A stretch of DNA of 7,730 bases from Deltaproteobacteria bacterium (GTDB lineage: Bacteria > UBA10199 > 2-02-FULL-44-16), in the NCBI GenBank assembly GCA_016203825.1, contig JACQMA010000079.1, positions 1-7,730 on the forward strand, in the 5' to 3' direction. The position numbers were made by a program, and so were the translations under genes. How positions within the stretch are numbered: the stretch's first letter is position 1; the number at the start of each line of letters is the position of its first letter. Below are positions 1 through 6,500 of this stretch, one piece after another. Below the pieces are notes generated by a model. It saw only the letters and a list, made by a program, of their open reading frames with translations. It ran no database searches and was not told where the DNA came from.

Positions 1-2
1 AT

Positions 3-1783
<1,781 letters not shown>

Positions 1784-1812
<29 letters not shown>

Positions 1813-2350
1813 GACGATTTTTGCTTCGATCGACCACGAGGTCTTTCTCATCACCACGCACTTTCGCGGCAAGGACGCGGGGCAGATCGCCACATGGGTC
1901 ATGCCGGCAACGCTGGTCCCCGAGCCGACACGCATCGTCGTGATACTAAGTCCTTACAACTTCACGTGTCAGTTGATCGAGAAGAGTAAAAAGTTTGTGC
2001 TGCATCTTCTTGCCGCAAACCAACATCGTCTTATGCCGCGGTTCGGATTGCCGTCGAGTCGTGACGTGAACAAGTTCAAAGGAATCAAAATCACGCGAAC
2101 AAAGAGTGGATTGCCGATCATTCCTGGCACGTGTGGTTGGGCTGAGTGTAAGGTCTTGGCCAATCTCGATAGCGGGGACCGAAAAATCATCCTCGCCGAG
2201 GTGATTCAACAGAAAACGAATCCCACCAAACAACCCCTCACCAAAAATGCCGCGTTTTCAAAAGTTTCCCAAAAAGACTTCGTCGCCCTCGTCCACAAGC
2301 GCATCAACGACGGCCTTCGCGATCGAAAGTTGATGAAAAAATTTGTATAA
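1784..2350 (+). CDS. Flavin reductase-like (FMN-binding split-barrel) domain protein, TTG start
   Basis: The product resembles the flavin reductase-like domain family, FMN-binding split barrels that include NAD(P)H:flavin oxidoreductases and the reductase components of two-component monooxygenases. Family-like stretches are an N-terminal FLITT strand, TWVMPATLVPEPTRIVVILS, a following T-x-x-LIEKSKKFVLHLL helix and strand, and RFGLPSSRDVNKFKGI. I place the start at TTG 1784 (188 residues, MKRSRKESVETIF...) because GGGGAGGG lies five bases upstream of it and family members begin shortly before this strand. The longer open frame from ATG 1703 would add 27 basic, unconserved residues read from inside mrp. 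The gene overlaps mrp by 29 bp and so probably belongs to the thiC-mrp operon. Its 3' end overlaps the 3' end of rsmG on the other strand by 47 bp. The physiological substrate cannot be told from sequence, and a link to thiamine or Fe-S metabolism rests on position only. Confidence 0.8.
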
Positions 2351-2921
2351 GCGCCCGCTCATCTCCGTTCGACAAATGATACGGATGGGAAGAAGCGGTG
2401 AGTTGCGCATGGGCAAGGACTTCCTTTGCCGACGCCAATTCCTCTTTCCATTTCGCCCCCTTCATCGCGATGATTGTTCCAGATGGAGCAAGATAGGGCA
2501 GTGCGAGGGGGATAAAACTTTCAAGTTCCCATGTGGCGCGGCTTACTACCACATCAAAGGGTTGCCGTAGGGGCGGTTCGCGAACCGCCCCTACAACCTC
2601 AGCACGGGCGTGGACAGCCACAATGTCCGTTAATTTCAATTCTGCGATCGCGTGATTCAAAAACCCGACCTTCTTGCGCGTTGCCTCGACCAGAACCACG
2701 CGAAGATCGGGCCGTGCGATTTTCAAGGGAATTCCGGGAAAACCGGCACCACTGCCAAGATCGAGCAACGTTGTGGCACCCTTTATATAATGAAGGGGCG
2801 CTAAAGAATCTTCGATGTGCTTGATGCGAATCTCGTCGGGGTCCGTAATGGCAGTGAGATTGATCTTTTGGTTCCATTTGAGAAGGAGGTGAATAAATTT
2901 CGCGTGGCGTTCGTTTGTCAT
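2304..2921 (-). CDS. rsmG: 16S rRNA (guanine-527-N7)-methyltransferase RsmG (GidB), carrying repeat-derived sequence
   Basis: RsmG methylates N7 of G527 in 16S rRNA using S-adenosylmethionine. Counting from ATG 2921 (205 residues, normal for the family), the protein shows KWNQKINLTAITDPDEI (15-31), HIEDSL (35-40), the SAM-binding motif I LLDLGSGAGFPGIPL (52-66), LVEATRKKVGFL (77-88) and FDVVVSRA (122-129). Residues 110-119 (VGAVREPPLR) are encoded by a perfect 28-bp palindrome and sit in the loop before FDVVVSRA, where family length varies. The frame is also open upstream to ATG 3005, which overlaps the MBL stop as TGATG; that start would add 28 residues read entirely from an 89-bp repeat element. 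Neither start has a clear Shine-Dalgarno. The chosen start lies in the element's terminal repeat, and the N-terminal helix usual in RsmG seems absent. The 3' end overlaps the flavin-reductase-like gene by 47 bp on the opposite strand. Confidence 0.92.
   Translation of the reverse strand: MTNERHAKFIHLLLKWNQKINLTAITDPDEIRIKHIEDSLAPLHYIKGATTLLDLGSGAGFPGIPLKIARPDLRVVLVEATRKKVGFLNHAIAELKLTDIVAVHARAEVVGAVREPPLRQPFDVVVSRATWELESFIPLALPYLAPSGTIIAMKGAKWKEELASAKEVLAHAQLTASSHPYHLSNGDERALIQIFSSTFDREGRR
2567..2594. repeat. Perfect 28-bp palindrome inside rsmG (GTAGGGGC family)
   Basis: The left arm GTAGGGGCGGTTCG (2567-2580) is followed directly by its exact reverse complement CGAACCGCCCCTAC (2581-2594). 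Read in the rsmG frame it starts on a codon boundary and encodes VGAVREPPLR. The outer arms GTAGGGGC/GCCCCTAC are shared with the palindrome at 7678-7705, while the cores differ, so the two belong to one repeat family rather than being simple copies. Confidence 0.9.
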
Positions 2922-3004
2922 CGCAAGCCCCGTAGGGGCGTGGCGATCTCCGTCTGTAATTGTTTCCAGGAGATTGCCACGTCGCTTCGCTCCTCGCAAT
3001 GACA
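2916..3004. repeat. 89-bp MITE-like element with 35-bp imperfect terminal inverted repeats
   Basis: The outer 35 bases on the plus strand (2916-2950, beginning TGTCATCGCAAG and ending GTGGCGATCTC) pair with the outer 35 bases at the other end (2970-3004, on the minus strand beginning TGTCATTGCGAG and ending GTGGCAATCTC). They match at 26 of 35 positions, and a 19-base spacer lies between. The element fills the space between the MBL stop codon (3007-3005) and the rsmG ATG (2921-2919), which itself is formed by the terminal GCGATGACA. No transposase is encoded and no clear target duplication was seen. The terminal sequence resembles small dispersed repeats I recall from many uncultured bacterial genomes, but the copy number here cannot be counted. 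Confidence 0.8.
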
Positions 3005-3847
3005 TCAAATTCTAATACTCTGACCTTCCACTGCCAACTCACATCGCACCTTGAGATCATGCCAACGAATGTACCGCTGTGCTTCCCTAAGAAATTTCTT
3101 CATCGCGCGATCATTGTGGCTGGGACTGTGATGACAGAGAAGCACTCGCGGGACACCCGCGGCTGCGGCCGTCTCGATGGGAAAAGGATACGGACTATGG
3201 CCCCAGCCTTTGCGACTCGCATATTCTTTTGGCGTGTACTGTCCATCGTGGATCAGGAGATCCGCGCCGGCCATCCAGCGCGTAAGTTTGCGCGCATGGG
3301 CCGCTGACTTCGGTTCGTTATCCGTTGCGTACACGATCGATCGGCCATGGGGAAAGTTGAGCCGATAGCCAAACGATCCACCCGGATGATGAAGGAGAAA
3401 CGGAACAACTCGAATGCGGCCGATCTGAAAAGGACGGAGTGAAATCGTTCGATACTGCATACGCGCCGGAAAGGTCGCAAGTGTCACGGGAAAAGAGGGA
3501 GGACGAAACGGAAACGTGATCGCCTGCCGGAACGACCCCATGGTGAGCTTTGGTCCCGCAAGCACAATGTGGTTTTTTTTATTCCGAAGGGGCCGAAAGA
3601 AAGGAAGGCCCACCGTGTGATCCAAATGAAAGTGGGAAAAGAGAATGGTGGCGCGGATAGGCTGACCTTGGCGTTCCAAGTGTTGTCCTAAGGGCTCGAT
3701 CCCGGTCCCGGCATCGAGGATCACGAGGTCGCGGCCGCATCGCACCTCAAGACATGATGTGTTCCCGCCAACACCAACGGTCCCGCGGCCGGGCGTTGCG
3801 AGCGCCCCACGCGCTCCCCAAATCTTGATGTATGTTTTGTGCATCAT
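3005..3847 (-). CDS. MBL-fold metallo-hydrolase (metallo-beta-lactamase superfamily)
   Basis: This 280-residue protein has a complete set of putative metal ligands for the MBL fold. They are HxHxDH as SHFHLDHTVG (His72, His74, Asp76, His77), a second His in LLHHPGG (153/154), an Asp in VYATDNE (Asp176) and a late His in LLCHHSPSHND (239/240). The N-terminal block VGGNTSCLEV plus LVILDAGTGI, and the later LLIHDGQYT and GWGHS, place it near the soluble COG1235-type hydrolases rather than true lactamases. No signal peptide or membrane segment is visible, so it is probably cytoplasmic. Two ATG codons lie in tandem (3847 and 3844) without a Shine-Dalgarno. It is divergent from the cyclic-nucleotide-binding MscS gene across 64 bp and upstream of rsmG on the same strand. 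The substrate is unknown; phosphodiester or cyclic nucleotide hydrolysis is only a contextual guess. Confidence 0.88.
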   Translation of the reverse strand: MMHKTYIKIWGARGALATPGRGTVGVGGNTSCLEVRCGRDLVILDAGTGIEPLGQHLERQGQPIRATILFSHFHLDHTVGLPFFRPLRNKKNHIVLAGPKLTMGSFRQAITFPFRPPSFPVTLATFPARMQYRTISLRPFQIGRIRVVPFLLHHPGGSFGYRLNFPHGRSIVYATDNEPKSAAHARKLTRWMAGADLLIHDGQYTPKEYASRKGWGHSPYPFPIETAAAAGVPRVLLCHHSPSHNDRAMKKFLREAQRYIRWHDLKVRCELAVEGQSIRI

Positions 3848-3911
3848 ATTTATCTACACGAAATCGACCACCTCGACAATCGTCGTCTGATCCATTAGAG
3901 TCCGCGCCACG
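3848..3911. other. Divergent intergenic region between the MBL and mscS genes
   Basis: These 64 bases are the only clear divergent promoter region in the window and must serve both the MBL gene and the channel gene if each has its own promoter. Neither start codon has a recognisable Shine-Dalgarno. The channel frame is closed by a TGA at 3888-3890, with no start codon between it and ATG 3912, so the ATG is well constrained. A short imperfect dyad, GACAATCGTC, lies near 3875-3884; it could be an operator but is too weak to call. Confidence 0.5.
3851..3879 (-). promoter_or_regulatory. Possible sigma70-type promoter for the MBL gene
   Basis: On the minus strand TTGTCG (plus 3874-3879) is followed after exactly 17 bases by TAGATA (plus 3851-3856). 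Transcription would start about 6-8 bases further on, at the tandem ATG codons, which would give a leaderless message. This fits the lack of a Shine-Dalgarno there, but both hexamers are imperfect and the match may be chance. Confidence 0.25.
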
Positions 3912-5414
3912 ATGAGTCCTTTTCTTGATCGCTTGAATGAATGGGTGTCGCATCCGCTGGTGATCTTCGCCCTCATGGCGGTGTTTAGCCTGTACTACGT
4001 TCTTTCGAAGCGCTCGATGGCGCTTCCCAAACTCCCCTTTGGACTTTTTATCCTCTACCTGGCCGCGCGTCTCACCTGGCTCATTGCCGGAAAGATCGCG
4101 CCCGATGGTGCAATCACGCACTGGATCTATGTTGCGGCAACGATCCTGCTCGCTGCCGCCTTCGTTCGCTTGGCTTACGCTCTTCTCATTGAGGGGGGAC
4201 TCAAACTCTTCCGCCGTTCGCCACTGCCCGGCATCACGCGCGATTTCATTCTCTATGCCTGCTATGCGGTCGTTGTCCTCGTGGTGCTGCGGACCCACGG
4301 CGGGGTCAATCTCGCAGGCTTGATTACCACGTCCGCCGTCCTCACGGCCGTCATCGGACTTGCCGCGCAAAACACGTTGTCGGGTCTCTTCGCCGGACTC
4401 GCGTTGCAGCTCGAACGGAACTTTAATGTAGGCGAGTGGATTACGTTTGGCGATTACACCGGAGAGGTTATTGAAATCTCGTGGCAGACGACACGGCTCA
4501 AAACGCGCGAGGGTGAAGTGGTTGCGATCCCGAATGTCGAAATCACGAAGGCCATCTTCCGCAATTTTTCACGCCCCACGCGTCATCACTTGGCGCGCAT
4601 TGATCTTGGTATCCACTACGATGTGCCACCCAATCGGGTGCGGGAGGTTGTGCTTGCGGTCCTCACCCAACATCCGCGTCTTTTGAAGGCGCCTGCTCCC
4701 GAAGTGCGTCTCGTTCAATTTGGTGATTCTGCCATCACGTATGCGGCGATTTTTTGGGTGGATGATTTCGCTGATGAGCCGCGGATCAAGGCCGAAATGA
4801 ATCAGCAGTTGTGGTACGCGCTCCGGCGCAACAACATCACGATTCCGTACCCGATTCGGCACCTGGAGCTCGCCCATGTCGAGCGCCGCGATCGTGGTCG
4901 TGCGCTCGAAGCACAACGCGCTGACATCATCGCGCGGCTCACAACGCTTTCCATTTTGGCGCCACTGTCCGACACCGAGCGCGAAACCCTCTCACAACAG
5001 GCCCTCACCGTGGAAGGGTACGGGAGCGGAGAAGACATTGTGCGCCAGGGGGAAGCGGGCGATTCGCTCTACATTATTCTCAAGGGGTCCTGTGAGGTGT
5101 GGATTCAGACCGGTGGGATTCTCAAGTCGATCGCGGTGCTTCAGGAAGGACAATACTTTGGAGAGATGAGTTTGCTGACGGGTGCCCCGCGCTCGGCAAC
5201 GGTCCGCGCCAAGGGAGATGTGTCGCTGCTGGTGATCGACAAAGAAGATTTTCGCACCGTGATTGCCACCAACCCCGCGGTCGCCGGAGAACTTGCAGAG
5301 GTCCTCGCCAAACGTCAGGCCGAACTCGCCGCTCGCGCAGGGGAACGTCCCGCAGAAGATGTCTCGAAAGGTCGTCTCCTCACCAAGATCAAGGCGTTTT
5401 TTGGAGTCGGATAG
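3912..5414 (+). CDS. MscS-family mechanosensitive channel with C-terminal cyclic-nucleotide-binding domain
   Basis: This 500-residue inner-membrane protein joins two modules. The first is MscS-like: hydrophobic segments at about 14-33, 43-60, 70-94 and 111-128, then the pore-lining helix at about 133-165 (ending in AAQNTLSGLFAGLALQLER), the beta domain with FNVGEWITFGDYTGEVIEIS (171-190) and VVAIPNVEITKAIFRNFSRP, and the cytoplasmic alpha/beta domain to about 315. The second is a CAP-like cyclic nucleotide domain at about 345-460, with RQGEAGDSLYIILKGSCEVW and a complete phosphate-binding cassette FGEMSLLTGAPRSAT (416-430), including Glu418 and Arg427, the usual ribose and phosphate contacts. 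The RSA-x-VRA core matches that of E. coli CAP, which favours cAMP. The short tail is basic. The stop abuts the stop of the convergent fecR-type gene with no gap, and the next gene beyond is a class III cyclase. No Shine-Dalgarno is seen at the ATG. Confidence 0.95.
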   Translation: MSPFLDRLNEWVSHPLVIFALMAVFSLYYVLSKRSMALPKLPFGLFILYLAARLTWLIAGKIAPDGAITHWIYVAATILLAAAFVRLAYALLIEGGLKLFRRSPLPGITRDFILYACYAVVVLVVLRTHGGVNLAGLITTSAVLTAVIGLAAQNTLSGLFAGLALQLERNFNVGEWITFGDYTGEVIEISWQTTRLKTREGEVVAIPNVEITKAIFRNFSRPTRHHLARIDLGIHYDVPPNRVREVVLAVLTQHPRLLKAPAPEVRLVQFGDSAITYAAIFWVDDFADEPRIKAEMNQQLWYALRRNNITIPYPIRHLELAHVERRDRGRALEAQRADIIARLTTLSILAPLSDTERETLSQQALTVEGYGSGEDIVRQGEAGDSLYIILKGSCEVWIQTGGILKSIAVLQEGQYFGEMSLLTGAPRSATVRAKGDVSLLVIDKEDFRTVIATNPAVAGELAEVLAKRQAELAARAGERPAEDVSKGRLLTKIKAFFGVG

Positions 5415-6500
5415 TTACTCGTACTTTCGCATGTCCTTGATGAGTCCCATGCGACGATAGCTCACATAGAGCAGGTGTTTGACGGCGGCGCCACTTTTTC
5501 CCGAAAGCGGCGCAAGCGTCGAAACCGTTTGGTGATAGAGGCCGTGCTTATAGTACACCTGCGCGCGAAGAAGATTTTTTCCCGCCGATGACTCGAGACC
5601 AATACGTTCAACGGTTGCAAGATCAGCCGCCAAGGTTTGCTGGTTTCGATCACTCACAATCTGAAAGGGAAAATGATTTCCCTTCACGACTATCGTTTCT
5701 CCATCCTTGTATCCCAAGTGCCACTTGTACGATCCGCCCGTCTTCAAGCCCATCTTTGCCCAGGGAATGGTGACACTGCTGACACCAGCAGCAATGGACT
5801 CAACAAAAATCGTGGTCTTGTTTTCATCGCGGATGGCGAGGAGAGGACTCTGCCAATCAATCTTCGTTGTCGGACTCCACCGAAAAGTGATCGTGTCACT
5901 CGGTTCAATCGCCGTGTTCACGGGAGAAAGCCCTTCAATCCCCATGGTCGCAGCGCCCAGCATCTTGCGATTGGGGTCACGGACATTCGGTTGTCCCATC
6001 TTGACCATCCCTTGTACCGTGGGACCGCGGCCGGTTTTCGCCACTTCATTCATCGCGATTTGAATTCCTTCGATTGTCGTGCGCTTTTTGTTGGGATCGC
6101 TCTTCGGACCAACTACAAAAGTCTCGCCACCGGCGACGGAGATGATGGACCCGTCCAAGAGCATCACTTGGGCCACGGCCGTCTTCGCCGGCTTCACCTT
6201 GGAGTCATCGGGAAGCTCAAGACCAACTTTCGGCGTCGCCTTCTTTCCCGCAACGGTCACCTCCACTGCTCCCTTCGTTTCGATAAGGACACCTGCGGCG
6301 TGAGCAGAGAATGAAATGAATATAATAAAAAAACAAAGAACCACATGAAACAATCCGCCGCATGTTTTACTCGGGTCGTGTCGCCCTCGGCTTACGGGCC
6401 TCGGTCGCACTCGCTCCTCAGTCGCGGTCGCATCACAGCCATAGATACCGCGACTTCCGCAGCGTCCCTCGCAAAACATCCGTCGTCTTGTTTCATTCAT
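5415..6500 (-). CDS. FecR-domain exported protein coupled to the CHASE2 cyclase gene
   Basis: The protein has a hydrophobic export signal (VVLCFFIIFISFSAHA, residues 53-68 of the longest form, likely cut after AHA) and then a FecR-like domain at about 70-135, with LIETKGAVEV and LLDGSIISVAGGETFVV. A beta-rich segment follows (about 190-280, with a TFRW strand and KWHLGY), and then a helical tail that may be TPR-like. It should act in the periplasm. The ATG at 6500 overlaps the cyclase stop as ATGA and has AGGGGGA just upstream, so I report that start (361 residues). It would put about 50 Arg-rich residues, mostly encoded by a repeat element, before the signal. A GTG at 6344 preceded by GGCGGA gives a 309-residue protein that begins at the signal peptide and is biologically attractive. 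FecR proteins paired with CHASE2 cyclases recur in environmental bacteria, as I recall. Its ligand is unknown. Confidence 0.85.
   Translation of the reverse strand: MNETRRRMFCEGRCGSRGIYGCDATATEERVRPRPVSRGRHDPSKTCGGLFHVVLCFFIIFISFSAHAAGVLIETKGAVEVTVAGKKATPKVGLELPDDSKVKPAKTAVAQVMLLDGSIISVAGGETFVVGPKSDPNKKRTTIEGIQIAMNEVAKTGRGPTVQGMVKMGQPNVRDPNRKMLGAATMGIEGLSPVNTAIEPSDTITFRWSPTTKIDWQSPLLAIRDENKTTIFVESIAAGVSSVTIPWAKMGLKTGGSYKWHLGYKDGETIVVKGNHFPFQIVSDRNQQTLAADLATVERIGLESSAGKNLLRAQVYYKHGLYHQTVSTLAPLSGKSGAAVKHLLYVSYRRMGLIKDMRKYE
6362..6479. repeat. 118-bp MITE-like element with ATGTTTT/AAAACAT ends, inside the fecR-type ORF
   Basis: On the plus strand the stretch begins ATGTTTTACTCGGGTCG (6362) and ends CGTCCCTCGCAAAACAT (6479). 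The ends are inverted repeats: seven perfect base pairs, then a partial match (about 15 of 23). Inside is a second inverted repeat, AGTCGCGGT (6420-6428) with ACCGCGACT (6447-6455). It is flanked by similar heptamers on the minus strand, CGACGGA and CGGCGGA, a possible degenerate target duplication. It encodes no protein of its own. Whether it is a dispersed family cannot be told from one copy. Confidence 0.55.
6420..6455. repeat. Perfect 9-bp inverted repeat (hairpin) inside the 118-bp element
   Basis: AGTCGCGGT pairs exactly with ACCGCGACT across an 18-base loop. On the transcribed strand it lies between the cyclase stop and the fecR-type signal peptide, so it could form an RNA hairpin in the shared message. 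There is no U-tract after it, so it is not an intrinsic terminator. Confidence 0.6.

Noticed and set aside
2567..2594. Palindrome as an intrinsic terminator
   Set aside because: It lies in the middle of rsmG, has no spacer loop and no following T-run on either strand.
2531..2824. Plus-strand open frame opposite rsmG containing the palindrome
   Set aside because: The palindrome gives similar peptides on both strands, but only the minus strand carries the SAM-binding and catalytic motifs of RsmG.
3747..4370. 207-residue minus-strand open frame over the mscS start
   Set aside because: Composition is highly charged and low in hydrophobic residues, it runs antisense to a clear MscS membrane domain, and it overlaps the MBL N-terminus.
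5637..6314. 225-residue plus-strand open frame opposite the FecR-domain gene
   Set aside because: It is antisense to a gene with signal peptide and FecR features, and is rich in Arg and His as expected for a shadow frame.
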